DNA of 64,000 nt from Saprospiraceae bacterium (GTDB taxonomy: Bacteria > Bacteroidota > Bacteroidia > Chitinophagales > Saprospiraceae). Both the position numbers and the translations under genes were made by a program. This document shows, piece by piece, positions 1-9,653 of this stretch (position 1 is the stretch's first letter; every line of letters starts with the position of its first letter). The notes beneath the pieces were generated by a model that worked only from the letters and a program-made list of their open reading frames with translations, was not told where the DNA came from and did no database searches. The stretch is from contig JAKVCV010000011.1 of assembly GCA_022448945.1 (NCBI GenBank), positions 425,492 to 489,491 on the forward strand, read 5' to 3'.

Positions 1-1164
1 ATACAATCTGTTAACATGGCAGACTCTGCCGATGTTTTGCAAATATGTACAACATCTACAAATGTATTTGTTCGTGCCAATGGTTTGGGTAGTTATTTGA
101 TGGGCCCTTGGTTAAACCCCACGTTGCCTGCTGCGCAAAATAAAACTTTTAAATTCACGCGATTTCCTCAACCAGAAATGGGGCCAAAAACTGGAACTCC
201 CAAAGGTGCAATAGGGCTGGCCTTAAATGGCATACCTATGTTTGGGTATGGGGATGCGCGTTCTTATGATCATCAATTGAACTCAAATGTTACTAATGGA
301 GATGGGGTATGGAATGCAGACGCATGGGTTTCAGAAGGATCTACAATGGACCCAAATGGAAATGGGCATAGTGAAGGAACTGGAACGTATCATTATCATG
401 CGAACCCTTTAGTGCTATATCCAGATAATGATTCCATGCATTCTCCAATAATAGGATTTGCATTTGATGGCTACCCAATTTATGGCCCATTTGGATATTC
501 AGACCCTAACGATTCTCTTAGTACAATAGGGCGGGTTTCTAGTAGTTATCAATTGCGTACTATAACAGTTAGGAATACTTTGCCCAATGGGCAGGTAGCT
601 AATCCTGCTGGGCCCAATGTAACTGCTGGGGGAAATTTTGACCTTGGCACCTATATTGAAGACTATGAATTTGTTGCTAATTCTGGAGACTTGGATGAAT
701 TTAATGGTCGTAATTGTATTACTCCAGAATATCCAGGAGGGACATATGCATATTTTTTAACTACCAAACTCAATGGTGAGCCCGCTTTTCCATATTTTAT
801 GGCTGCGGAATATTACGGCCAAGTGTCTTCTAATTCGATTGGTGCACAAGCGGGGAATAGTACTATCCCTGGAAATGCCGATTGCAGTATTTTTACAAAA
901 ATATCGTACTTTAAGAACAATCCTATTAAATTAAAATTATTCCCCAACCCTACTGAAGAATTGGTTAATATAACAGTTGAAGAAAGTGGCCCTTATGACA
1001 TTCTTTTGCTTGATGCTCAAGGATCTATTGTTTATTCACGAACTAAATATATAAATGAATTTATGCATTTAGATGTTTCTTTCTTGCAGAATGGTATATA
1101 TTTTATTCGTTTAATAAACAACAAGAACAACCTATTTTATTACAATAAAATACAACGAAAATAA
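1..1164 (+). CDS. YHYH-domain protein with type IX secretion sorting domain (5' truncated)
   Basis: The reading frame is open from the first base of the window, so the true start and signal peptide lie upstream; the first ATG, at 16, is probably internal. A YHYH motif sits near base 388 in a GTYHYHAN context. It is followed by GFAFDGYPIYGPFGY, typical of the YHYH domain found in exported bacterial proteins of unknown biochemical role. The last 80 or so residues, from about base 930, read LKLFPNPTEELVNI and end in a beta-rich FIRL segment: a type A sorting domain recognised by the type IX secretion system. The protein is therefore probably exported across the outer membrane and either released or surface-anchored. 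Substrate is unknown. Confidence is high for the two domains and low for function. Confidence 0.85.
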   Translation: MQSVNMADSADVLQICTTSTNVFVRANGLGSYLMGPWLNPTLPAAQNKTFKFTRFPQPEMGPKTGTPKGAIGLALNGIPMFGYGDARSYDHQLNSNVTNGDGVWNADAWVSEGSTMDPNGNGHSEGTGTYHYHANPLVLYPDNDSMHSPIIGFAFDGYPIYGPFGYSDPNDSLSTIGRVSSSYQLRTITVRNTLPNGQVANPAGPNVTAGGNFDLGTYIEDYEFVANSGDLDEFNGRNCITPEYPGGTYAYFLTTKLNGEPAFPYFMAAEYYGQVSSNSIGAQAGNSTIPGNADCSIFTKISYFKNNPIKLKLFPNPTEELVNITVEESGPYDILLLDAQGSIVYSRTKYINEFMHLDVSFLQNGIYFIRLINNKNNLFYYNKIQRK

Positions 1165-1208
1165 AACAACAAAAACAATTAAAATTTATTTGTTTTAATA
1201 AAGGAAAT

Positions 1209-1718
1209 CTATTTACGCGTTGTAATTTTTAGGTTAAATGCACCTTTATTTGCCTCATCTATTCCAGCAACTCCAACAATTACGTTCATTGGTATATTGC
1301 CTGATTTTATCATGATGCGATCCAATTCTCCGTAAGGCTTACAGCTAGATGCACAACCTGATTTACTTACGTGTTCAACATATGGCGGCACAATATAGCT
1401 TTTTGAATCGATCATGTAGCCATAAATACTCATGTCTCCCCGCGTAATTAGTTCAACTAGTACCTTAGTTTCTGCTGGCACTTCAAAGGCATGCAAAACA
1501 TGATGTCCATCAAAAAATCTTTTTTGTTCCTTTGTATAACAATTAATGGTATTTATCATCCCAAATCTTAGATCAACATATTTTCCTTCAGACAAACTAC
1601 CGCTAAAAACTGTTGTGTTATTTAATTCAACATTAAGCACCTTAACGTGTTTTGGGAATTGCGCATTAGCAGAGAATAAAATAATAAATAACAGTAGGGT
1701 ACATATTAAGTATTTCAT
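1209..1718 (-). CDS. Small exported protein of unknown function
   Basis: The product is 169 residues. Residues 1-19 form a clear Sec signal peptide (MKY, hydrophobic core, then SANAQ with cleavage before Gln20). The mature part is probably beta-rich and about 150 residues long. It contains a close Cys pair in SGCASSCKPYG and one more Cys in the first half (NCYTK). I do not recognise the family. The gene converges with the YHYH gene and is read in the same direction as the metallopeptidase at 1838-4921, 119 bases upstream of it, so co-transcription is possible. The start is set by the signal peptide. Confidence 0.6.
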   Translation of the reverse strand: MKYLICTLLLFIILFSANAQFPKHVKVLNVELNNTTVFSGSLSEGKYVDLRFGMINTINCYTKEQKRFFDGHHVLHAFEVPAETKVLVELITRGDMSIYGYMIDSKSYIVPPYVEHVSKSGCASSCKPYGELDRIMIKSGNIPMNVIVGVAGIDEANKGAFNLKITTRK

Positions 1719-1837
1719 TTTTCTTTTTTTAAGGGATAATTAAGAATTAATTGGTTGTATTATTTACAATAAATTTATAATAAAAAAGATAAAACATGGC
1801 AAGTATAAAATTTAAATTTAATCTTAGAGGAAAAAGC

Positions 1838-4800
1838 TTAGAAAAATAATTCGTTAACTACTTTTTCTAAGCGAAACCGACTTAGATTAAAGCTAAAAGT
1901 AATTCTTTTATAAAAATCTTTCCCAGAAAATGACTTCACGTAGTTTTCAATGTTATTAGTTCCAAACAATGGCAAATAAATACCTGCTGCTCCATCCCAG
2001 ATATCAAACATAATACCTCCGCTAACAAAGATTTCATCAGCTGGGTTTGTTATTGTAACTGCAGGAGCTGTGTTTTTATAATATCCTATGTCTAAAAATG
2101 GTTTAATTTTTAGGTATTTCGTGCGAAATGGTAATTTAATGGGGATGTCCGACTTAATATTGAGTGCAAAAATAAAAGTGTTGCTAGACCCGAAATCTTG
2201 AATGTTTTCTACAGCAGTTTTAAACCCGCCTTCTCTTATCGATATTTGTTGTGACAATGCATTTTCTTGTTCTCTACGTGCCATAATATTGTCATCATAA
2301 TGAAAATCTTTCCTGTTGCCAGCAATTAATTGTAAAGAATAATCACCAAATTCTCTATCAGTATGAAAAAGGAACGCACCTGTAAATATACGCAGATCCA
2401 CAGCCCAGATATCGCTATACATAATTTTAAAATTCGATTCTAGAGATAATTTTATATAATGTTCTCTTTTGTTGCCATTGTTATAGTTAGCATACTCTAA
2501 CATTGTTAGAATATTCATAGGGGTCTGAACAGCTTTATTTTTATAATTATAAATTAATCGATGAGTGCTTCGCCAAGTAACATCGTTGCCAGTATAAACA
2601 AAAGCCGAATCCACTTGTCCAAACACACCATTTTCTTCTATAATGAAAGCGTTTTCAAAGCGCATTAAATGGCGTTCTCTACTTATATCAGATGTTTTGG
2701 CAAGTTCCAATTCTATAAACGGTGTGATTTTATAAAACCTCTCTTTATAGGTGTAAGGACGATCGGAGGAATAAGGTTGTCGGTATTTGTGATATGTTTT
2801 AAAATTCAGACCTTCTGTAAGCCGGTGTTTTTTGATAAAGCTATTGTGTTTTAGTTCCGCCATTCCTACAGGTGCAAGGGGAAAAGTGCCAAAAAATGGG
2901 ACGATTGCATATTCCCATGTTCTTCTGGGGACTGGAAGGTTATAGATTGCAGGCCCAATCATTAGCCCATCATATAAATTGAAGCCTATTAAAGGGAAAA
3001 TATTGATCCTGGGTTTTTCAGGGTTTTTAAAATCTGCTAAAAACTTAAATTTCAATGGCTCTCCTTTTTTGAATATACCATATTTTCTGATCTCATTATT
3101 GTTTCTGTTAATCTCAGGCATTTCTTTTTCAGCATCTATTCGGTATGTCACTACCTCAGCAGATTTTATTTCAACCACAGAATCCTGACCCTTTTGTATT
3201 GGGTTAACCCAAACCTTATCTATAATTTTCCCTTTATCATTTAACGCAGTTAAAGAAAAAGGAGCTTCAATTTCGCCTTTGTTTTGTATTGAAATTCTAG
3301 CTTTATTATGTTTATTACAGCAACTGTATTTTGTTGCAGCATAGTCAATGTGTTTGGTAGAATTTATAACATTATCAAAAAACCAATTTAATTTCTTAGT
3401 GCTTTCGGCTTCAAATATGGTTCTTAAATCTTCTGGTTGGGGGTGCTTGAATTTCCATTTCTCGTAATATTTTTTTAGTATCCTATCTAATTCTGCTCTT
3501 CCGAGATATTGTTGCAAATATCGAAAAGACATGGTTGGTTTAGCGTAGCCACAAATATAATAATTGATAAAAGAAAGGTCCTGAGAGCGACTTTCAATTG
3601 CCTGATCAGTATAGTTTTTGCTTTCATACAGATAAGCAAGATATTCAGTGCCAGCGCTAAACTTGTAATAATCAGACATATATCTTGAGTCCATATAGGA
3701 ATTCCAGCCTTCGTCCAACCATGGATGATCCCGTTCATTACTTCCCAATATTCCATAAAACCAATTATGCCCAATCTCATGAGTAATTACATTGTCAAGA
3801 CCCGCATCAGAATTTGCTGAACCAATAACAGTCACCATAGGATACTCCATGTCACAACCCCTATAATCACTCTGAACTACAGAAACAGATTGATATGGGT
3901 ATTCACCTACAATTTCAGAATAGAACTTCAATGCTCTCTTTGAATATTTCATCGCATTTTTCCATAAATCTGCTTCAAGATTGTTGAACATGACATAGCA
4001 AGCAACTTCTTTTCCTGAGTTTAGTTTAATTTTATCCTTTTGTACATAATAGCGTTTATCAGCGAACCAGGCAAAATCATGAACATTTTCAGCAGTATAC
4101 TGAATGGTTTTCATTTTTAATGAAGAAGACGGAAAGGTGTCTTTCTCAAGAGCCAGATCATCGAACTTTAGTTTTTTACAATTTCGAATCTTATTGTCCA
4201 AAAAATCCATTTCAGATTTGGTTTGTAAATTGCCAGTAGCAGCAACTACATAATTTTTTGGAAGTGTTATTTTTACATTAAAAGATCCAAATTCAGAGTA
4301 AAATTCTCCCTGGTCAAGGTAGGGCATCTGATGCCACCCATCATTGTCATATACTGCGGGCTTTGGATACCATTGACAGAGCATATATGCTTGACCTACA
4401 TGCGCTAAGCGGGAGAAATCTGCGGGAATCTTTACTCTAAAAGGTGTTTTTATTACTATTGTCTCTTTGGGTTTGCAAGGCTCAGGTAAGTGTAGTTTTG
4501 CAATATCGGGATTTATATAATCTTCCTTCCATTTTATAGGTGTATTATTGCATGTGAAAAATAATTTGTCGATATACCCTCTATCCCTTTTTTTGCTAAA
4601 ATGAAAATCTAAACGCCCTTGATTTAATAATTGTTTGGCAAATGCTGTTTGTTGATGTTTATATGCGTTTGGCCATAAATGAAAATATAAAAATGACAAA
4701 GTGTCAGAAGAATTATTGGTGTATTTAATTTCAATATTGCCTTCCAAAATATGACTGCTGTCATTAAGTACCACTTCTATTAAATAATCAACTTTTTGCT

Positions 4801-4921
4801 GAAAATAAGAGGAGTCTTGACCGAATAAAATACTCGTTTTCAATAAGATTATAAACTCAAAAAGGAGCTTTAAATAGTTTAAATTTATTGAATGCATTTT
4901 AATGGTTTTAGCCTTTTTCAT
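1838..4921 (-). CDS. M1-family metallopeptidase (aminopeptidase N-like)
   Basis: This 1027-residue exported protein has a gluzincin zinc site: H381-E382-I-G-H385, then exactly 18 residues to the third ligand E404 in WLDEGWNSY, which is the M1 spacing. The exopeptidase GAMEN motif is replaced by GCDMEYP (Glu359), as in many Bacteroidota M1-like enzymes. The N-terminal beta domain (about 40-280) precedes the catalytic domain (about 290-540). After a short linker the last 400 or so residues look like beta strands rich in aromatics, possibly an outer-membrane-associated domain. The N-terminus has a hydrophobic stretch ending LFGQDSS; Met9 is an equally good start. Expected role is periplasmic or cell-surface peptide hydrolysis. 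Confidence 0.85.
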   Translation of the reverse strand: MKKAKTIKMHSINLNYLKLLFEFIILLKTSILFGQDSSYFQQKVDYLIEVVLNDSSHILEGNIEIKYTNNSSDTLSFLYFHLWPNAYKHQQTAFAKQLLNQGRLDFHFSKKRDRGYIDKLFFTCNNTPIKWKEDYINPDIAKLHLPEPCKPKETIVIKTPFRVKIPADFSRLAHVGQAYMLCQWYPKPAVYDNDGWHQMPYLDQGEFYSEFGSFNVKITLPKNYVVAATGNLQTKSEMDFLDNKIRNCKKLKFDDLALEKDTFPSSSLKMKTIQYTAENVHDFAWFADKRYYVQKDKIKLNSGKEVACYVMFNNLEADLWKNAMKYSKRALKFYSEIVGEYPYQSVSVVQSDYRGCDMEYPMVTVIGSANSDAGLDNVITHEIGHNWFYGILGSNERDHPWLDEGWNSYMDSRYMSDYYKFSAGTEYLAYLYESKNYTDQAIESRSQDLSFINYYICGYAKPTMSFRYLQQYLGRAELDRILKKYYEKWKFKHPQPEDLRTIFEAESTKKLNWFFDNVINSTKHIDYAATKYSCCNKHNKARISIQNKGEIEAPFSLTALNDKGKIIDKVWVNPIQKGQDSVVEIKSAEVVTYRIDAEKEMPEINRNNNEIRKYGIFKKGEPLKFKFLADFKNPEKPRINIFPLIGFNLYDGLMIGPAIYNLPVPRRTWEYAIVPFFGTFPLAPVGMAELKHNSFIKKHRLTEGLNFKTYHKYRQPYSSDRPYTYKERFYKITPFIELELAKTSDISRERHLMRFENAFIIEENGVFGQVDSAFVYTGNDVTWRSTHRLIYNYKNKAVQTPMNILTMLEYANYNNGNKREHYIKLSLESNFKIMYSDIWAVDLRIFTGAFLFHTDREFGDYSLQLIAGNRKDFHYDDNIMARREQENALSQQISIREGGFKTAVENIQDFGSSNTFIFALNIKSDIPIKLPFRTKYLKIKPFLDIGYYKNTAPAVTITNPADEIFVSGGIMFDIWDGAAGIYLPLFGTNNIENYVKSFSGKDFYKRITFSFNLSRFRLEKVVNELFF

Positions 4922-5109
4922 AAAATATACTGTAATTTACAAAAATTAAAGTTTTGTCAAAAATTGTAAAATAATTACTAATGGAATAACATTTGATTTA
5001 TAATAGTTTAATCAAATAAATTATTCTTTTAATAGGCAATAAATAAAGAAAGTTTTAATAATTAAAAATGCTATTTATTTTTAATTTATAACATAAACAA
5101 AATAGTTAC

Positions 5110-5139
5110 AAACAGTTCTTGACAATTGAATTATTTATT
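5110..5139 (+). promoter_or_regulatory. Possible promoter of the TPR gene
   Basis: In the 296-base divergent spacer 4922-5217, a TTGACA at about 5117 is followed about 17 bases on by TATTTATTTG, an imperfect match to the Bacteroidota -7 box TAnnTTTG. It lies about 80 bases before the TPR gene. The rest of the spacer is very AT-rich without hairpins. Weak support. Confidence 0.3.
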
Positions 5140-5217
5140 TGTATATTTAAACCAAACGGATAAATATACTATATACATGGATATATTGTTCATTTTAAAC
5201 CCAAACAACTAACCTAG

Positions 5218-6630
5218 ATGGAAGCACATGATTATAATGGCGAACATCAACCTGATTTGAAATTACTGGTAAAACGTTATGAGGACATGTTACTTGAAGG
5301 AGGAATTACTTTCCTTGAAGCCGATAGTTTTCTTATGTTATCAGATTATTATGAAGATGAAAGTAATTTCAATCTAGCTTTGGATGTAATACGTCACGCA
5401 ATTCAACAACATCCTTTTTCTACTTCTTTGTTTATTCGAAAAGCTCAGCTCCTCTCAGAACAAGAAAAATATGATTTAGCTTTTAATGCTTTGGATATGG
5501 CTGTATTATATAGCCCTTCGGAGTTGGATATTTATCTTACTAAAGCAGACATATATTTGAGAATGCTTCAGCATGAGAAGGCACTACAGGTCCTTTCTAT
5601 AGCAAAAGAGTATGCAGGAGTTATAGATTTAGCAGATATTCATATTTTGGAATCCACTATTTATGAAACAAAAAAGAACTATTCGAAAGCTATTGAATGC
5701 TTGAAATGTGCGCTTTCAAAAGATGCCTCAAACGATATTGCCTTGAGTCGTTTATGGGGACTATATGACTTGGCTCAGGAATATGGAAACGCAATTGCTT
5801 TTCATAAAGATTTTATTAATGAAAACCCATATTCTTATTGGGCATGGTTTAATTTGGGCCACGCTTATTTAAATCTAGAAATGATAGAAAATGCGGCTGA
5901 AGCATTTGATTATGTAATTGTTATAAATGACAGGTTTGAACCTGCCTATCATTATTACTCAGACTGTCTAATTGGTTTAGGTAAATATGATTTAGCTCTA
6001 AGATATTTAAACGAATATCAGGATTTTTTTAAAGCAGATGCTCAAGTTTGGTATTATATGGGTCAATGTTATGAGTTTAAATCAGAATATAAAAAAGCAA
6101 TATATTTTTACACAAAAGCACTTGATACAAATAACTTTGGCGGTCGTATTTATCACTGTATTGGGAATTGTTATATTATGCAAAACTTATGGGACTTGGC
6201 AGAAAAATCCTTTTTGCAAGCCTATAAAATTGACAAGTTCAATGAAGAATTTTGTTTGTCTTTGGCTGATACTTATGATGCTTTAGGAGATTCAGAAAAA
6301 GCGCATGACTTTTATCATAAAGCATTGGCTATTGCTCCGAAAGAAATTAGCATATGGATTCATTACATTGAATTTTTAATGGATGAAGAATGCTATTCTG
6401 TTGCGATTGAGATGCTTGCTGAAGCAAAAGAGTACATAGATGATATTATTCTTGATTATGCTTTAGCAGCAGTTTTACTTGAATCAGGTCAGCGTCAGGA
6501 AGGGTTTATTGTTTTAGGGCGTGCGCTGAACGACAACTATAAAGCCCATAAGCATTTTTTCCAGATTTCTCCTAAACTAAAAGAAGATGCTTCCGTTGCA
6601 TCGCTTATTATGCATTATCACGAAGAATAA
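5218..6630 (+). CDS. Tetratricopeptide-repeat protein
   Basis: The product is 470 residues with no signal peptide or membrane segment, so it is probably cytoplasmic. It is built almost entirely of TPR helical hairpins. Repeated ALxxxxxAIxxxP and AxxxYxKALxxxP patterns can be read across the whole length, about eleven to twelve units. Typical consensus stretches are YWAWFNLGHAYLNLE and KAIYFYTKALDTN. TPR scaffolds mediate protein-protein contacts, so no specific function can be assigned. Orthologues of this size are common in Bacteroidota. It converges with the M48-like gene, whose end lies only 9 bases beyond. Confidence 0.85.
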   Translation: MEAHDYNGEHQPDLKLLVKRYEDMLLEGGITFLEADSFLMLSDYYEDESNFNLALDVIRHAIQQHPFSTSLFIRKAQLLSEQEKYDLAFNALDMAVLYSPSELDIYLTKADIYLRMLQHEKALQVLSIAKEYAGVIDLADIHILESTIYETKKNYSKAIECLKCALSKDASNDIALSRLWGLYDLAQEYGNAIAFHKDFINENPYSYWAWFNLGHAYLNLEMIENAAEAFDYVIVINDRFEPAYHYYSDCLIGLGKYDLALRYLNEYQDFFKADAQVWYYMGQCYEFKSEYKKAIYFYTKALDTNNFGGRIYHCIGNCYIMQNLWDLAEKSFLQAYKIDKFNEEFCLSLADTYDALGDSEKAHDFYHKALAIAPKEISIWIHYIEFLMDEECYSVAIEMLAEAKEYIDDIILDYALAAVLLESGQRQEGFIVLGRALNDNYKAHKHFFQISPKLKEDASVASLIMHYHEE

Positions 6631-6639
6631 ATTTCAATA

Positions 6640-7443
6640 TTAAGGTAATGTGGCAATCATAGCTGAGTAATTTCCATTGTCTCCATTGTCATGCCAGAGG
6701 CTTGTGGAGCAACCAATAAGGGCCGCTTTGTCATTTATTTTTGTAATTCTATCATCAAGTTGTGAATGGCAATTCCAAAACCTGTTTATTAAAGGCAAGC
6801 CTTGATATAATTTACTAAATAAAAGCCCTGTGCTATTACATGCATATTTAGTTGTTCCTAAGTAGTCAACGGATAAGTCATCAGTAATGATTTCAAAATC
6901 TTCACTATAAGATAATACTCCTAGATCTGAAATCACTTCACTGATTTCTTCAGAAACTGCATTGCCATTTGCAATTGAAATTAATTTATTTAATCCATGT
7001 GCTGAAGTTATAGCTGATGTTGTCTGACGTTGATCATTATGTGCAATCAAATGTGCTAAAAGCCCAGCTAATTGATCTACTTTGTCCAAATATTTTAACA
7101 TTCCCGTATAAACATATAATGACCCACCCGGGACACTGAATGCGTTAACTATAGAGTCATTATGAATAACACGTAATCTCCAATCATATTTTTCCTTATA
7201 TTTAATATCAGGAGAAATAAGTATATCTTCTAACATGGAATACAAAAAAGCATAGACATCAGGGTGTAGCGTTTGGTTCAGTACCAGAAAATCATTTGGT
7301 CTAGATGCTATCTCTTTATCTAATTGAATTCCCAGATTAATATCCTGTTGAACACTAAAAACATTGATGGGGCTATCACAAGAGTTTAAACAAATTAATT
7401 TTATTAAAAAAAAACTGATTAATATTGAATACCTAAACATCAA
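6640..7443 (-). CDS. M48-like lipoprotein lacking the catalytic glutamate (predicted pseudopeptidase)
   Basis: The product is 267 residues. Residues 1-22 are a lipoprotein signal (hydrophobic core then L-N-S-C22). The fold is recognisable as M48 peptidase from PGGSLYVYTGMLKYL and DQLAGLLAHLIAH. The zinc motif that should read HExxH is H131-L-I-A-H135: the catalytic Glu is Leu (codon TTG). The usual downstream third ligand in ExEADxxG is also changed, here DLSVDYLG with Ser in place of Glu. The frame is intact, so this looks like a retained non-catalytic protein, not a decayed gene. Known M48 lipoproteins such as BepA act in outer-membrane quality control; a binding or chaperone role here is inference only. 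Confidence 0.75.
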   Translation of the reverse strand: MMFRYSILISFFLIKLICLNSCDSPINVFSVQQDINLGIQLDKEIASRPNDFLVLNQTLHPDVYAFLYSMLEDILISPDIKYKEKYDWRLRVIHNDSIVNAFSVPGGSLYVYTGMLKYLDKVDQLAGLLAHLIAHNDQRQTTSAITSAHGLNKLISIANGNAVSEEISEVISDLGVLSYSEDFEIITDDLSVDYLGTTKYACNSTGLLFSKLYQGLPLINRFWNCHSQLDDRITKINDKAALIGCSTSLWHDNGDNGNYSAMIATLP

Positions 7444-7561
7444 AAATTTAGTTTTTTATAAACAAATAAAAACAAGGATAAAAAAGTACTGATAGGTAAA
7501 TACGAAAGCACTTTAATTTTGTCTGCCTTATGGATATATTAGCAGTAGAATAGTAAAAAAA

Positions 7562-8527
7562 TTATACTAATGCTGTTTTTCTTTGCAATACTCTTTGTAC
7601 GGCATTAACTACATCTATAGTGTCTAGACCGTATTTTGCAATCAAATCAGGTACTTTGCCACTTTCTCCAAAAGTGTCCTTAACTGCTACAAATTCCATT
7701 ATTGTAGGATTGTTTTGAGAAAGTACTCTTGAAATACTTTCGCCCAAACCACCAAGAATATTGTGTTCTTCAGCTACAATTACTGCTTTGGTTTTTGCTG
7801 CAGATTTTAAAACAGCTGTTGTATCCAAGGGTTTAATAGTGTGAATATTTATTATTTCACAACTGATTCCTTCTCGCTCTAGTTGTTTTGCGGCTTCTAT
7901 AGTTTTCCACACTAAATGGCCTGTAGCGAAAATACTTACATCAGTTCCTTCATTTAACAATAAAGCTTTTCCAATTTCAAAATTCATGTGCTCAGTAAAC
8001 ATAGGCCAACCGGGTCGCCCAAATCTTAAATAAACAGGTCCTTCGTGATCAGCAATAGCGATTGTGGCTGCTTTAGTTTGGTGGTAATCGCACGGATTAA
8101 TAACTGTCATTCCGGGTAACATCTTCATCATACCAATGTCTTCAAGTGTTTGGTGTGTGGCTCCATCTTCTCCTAATGTAATTCCAGCATGAGATGCACA
8201 AAGTTTCACATTTTTTCCTGAATAGGCCACTGACTGACGAACTTGATCATAAACTCTTGATGTTGAAAAATTTGCAAAAGTTCCTGTGAAGGGGATTTTC
8301 CCTGCAGTTGCGAGACCTGCAGCTACGCCAATCATATTTGCTTCAGAAATTCCCATTTGAAAAAACCTTTCAGGAAAATCATTGATGAACTTGTTCATCT
8401 TTAATGACCCTACTAAGTCAGCACAAAGGGCAACAACATTTGGATTGTCTTTGCCTGCCTGGTATAAACCATCTCCAAAACCATCTCTAGTAGCTTTTTT
8501 TCCTGTACTTACAATATTTTTTAACAT
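7562..8527 (-). CDS. Transketolase, C-terminal subunit
   Basis: The product is 321 residues and corresponds to the pyrimidine-binding and C-terminal domains of transketolase. GISEANMIGVAAGLA carries the Glu that activates thiamine diphosphate; LGEDGATHQTLEDIG and YLRFGRPGWP follow, then a C-terminal domain with VAEEHNILGGLGE. It lies 41 bases downstream of the N-terminal half on the same strand, and together they equal one full enzyme. The split arrangement is common in Bacteroidota. The enzyme moves two-carbon ketol units in the non-oxidative pentose phosphate pathway in the cytoplasm. Confidence 0.93.
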   Translation of the reverse strand: MLKNIVSTGKKATRDGFGDGLYQAGKDNPNVVALCADLVGSLKMNKFINDFPERFFQMGISEANMIGVAAGLATAGKIPFTGTFANFSTSRVYDQVRQSVAYSGKNVKLCASHAGITLGEDGATHQTLEDIGMMKMLPGMTVINPCDYHQTKAATIAIADHEGPVYLRFGRPGWPMFTEHMNFEIGKALLLNEGTDVSIFATGHLVWKTIEAAKQLEREGISCEIINIHTIKPLDTTAVLKSAAKTKAVIVAEEHNILGGLGESISRVLSQNNPTIMEFVAVKDTFGESGKVPDLIAKYGLDTIDVVNAVQRVLQRKTALV

Positions 8528-8568
8528 TATAATTGATTTAGAATTTATAAAATTGATGTTATTAATAT

Positions 8569-9417
8569 TTAGAGAGGGTAATCTCCAATAGTTTCCTCTA
8601 GTTGCGCTAAAGCAATATCTTTTTGTTCGTCATTTGGAGGTTTCCCATGCCAGTGGTGTGTCCCGGACATAAAATCCACACCATGACCCATATCTGTTTT
8701 CATTAAAATTGCAACAGGTTTGTTTTTGCCTGTCTTTGTTTTTGCTTCAGTGAGAATTTCTAAAACATTAGTCATATCATTGCCTTGCATATGTAATACA
8801 TCCCACCCAAAAGATAACCATTTGGCTTCTAAATCACCTAAGCTTAATACATCGTCATTAGGCCCGTCTATTTGTTGACCATTCCAATCAACGGTTACGA
8901 TTATATTGTCAATTTTTTTATGTGCCGCAAACATCATTGCTTCCCATATCTGACCTTCCTGTAATTCCCCATCCCCTGTTAAAACATATATTATTTTATT
9001 GTCACCATTCATTTTTTTTGCAAGAGCCATTCCCAAGGCAACGGACAAACCCTGACCTAATGAACCAGATGCAACTCTAATTCCTGGCAACTTTTCGTGA
9101 GTTGCTGGATGTCCTTGTAAACGAGAATTAATGGATCTAAAACTTGATAATTCTTCAATTGGGAAATAACCAGAACGAGCTAGGACACTGTACCAAACAG
9201 GAGAAATGTGACCATTAGATAAAAAGAAAACATCTTCGTCTTTCCCATCCATGTTAAAAGAAGGGTTGTGGTCCATTACTTTTTGGTATAATGCAATAAA
9301 AAATTCTGCACATCCTAAAGAGCCGCCTGGATGACCACTTTGACATTTATGTACCATTCGAATAATGTCGCGGCGAACCTGTGAAGCCATGCGTTCTAAT
9401 TCTTGAATATCAGCCAT
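8569..9417 (-). CDS. Transketolase, N-terminal subunit
   Basis: The product is 282 residues and is the thiamine-diphosphate pyrophosphate-binding domain. GHPGGSLGCAEF near the N-terminus and the TPP motif GDGELQEGQIWEA ending at VDWNGQQIDG are diagnostic; SGHISPVWYSVLAR and GSLGQGLSVALG also match. It is the first gene of a two-gene operon with the C-terminal subunit. A plausible minus-strand -7 box (TATATTTG, plus-strand bases 9463-9470) lies 46 bases upstream of the ATG, but I see no convincing -33 element. Confidence 0.93.
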   Translation of the reverse strand: MADIQELERMASQVRRDIIRMVHKCQSGHPGGSLGCAEFFIALYQKVMDHNPSFNMDGKDEDVFFLSNGHISPVWYSVLARSGYFPIEELSSFRSINSRLQGHPATHEKLPGIRVASGSLGQGLSVALGMALAKKMNGDNKIIYVLTGDGELQEGQIWEAMMFAAHKKIDNIIVTVDWNGQQIDGPNDDVLSLGDLEAKWLSFGWDVLHMQGNDMTNVLEILTEAKTKTGKNKPVAILMKTDMGHGVDFMSGTHHWHGKPPNDEQKDIALAQLEETIGDYPL

Positions 9418-9653
9418 ATTTAGCTTAATGTTAAATAGTGTAAAGAAGGTAAATTGTCATAACAAATATAAGCTTTTTATTTTTTTTGTTGACATTAATA
9501 GGGGGTGGATTTTTCCTTTTTTATATAAATAAAATGAAATAAGTGAAAATAGGGTCCTGTGTTAATTTAATTCGACACCAAAGACGTATATGAAATGTCA
9601 TTTAATTCAAAAAATATAAGTTGAAGACTATGAAATTTTCAAAATATAAAAAA

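Noticed and set aside
1165..1208. Imperfect AT hairpin between the first two genes as terminator
   Set aside because: Only about five A-T pairs; too weak to call.
3487..3780. 97-codon frame in the metallopeptidase region
   Set aside because: Same strand but shifted frame inside a well-supported gene; no signal of its own.
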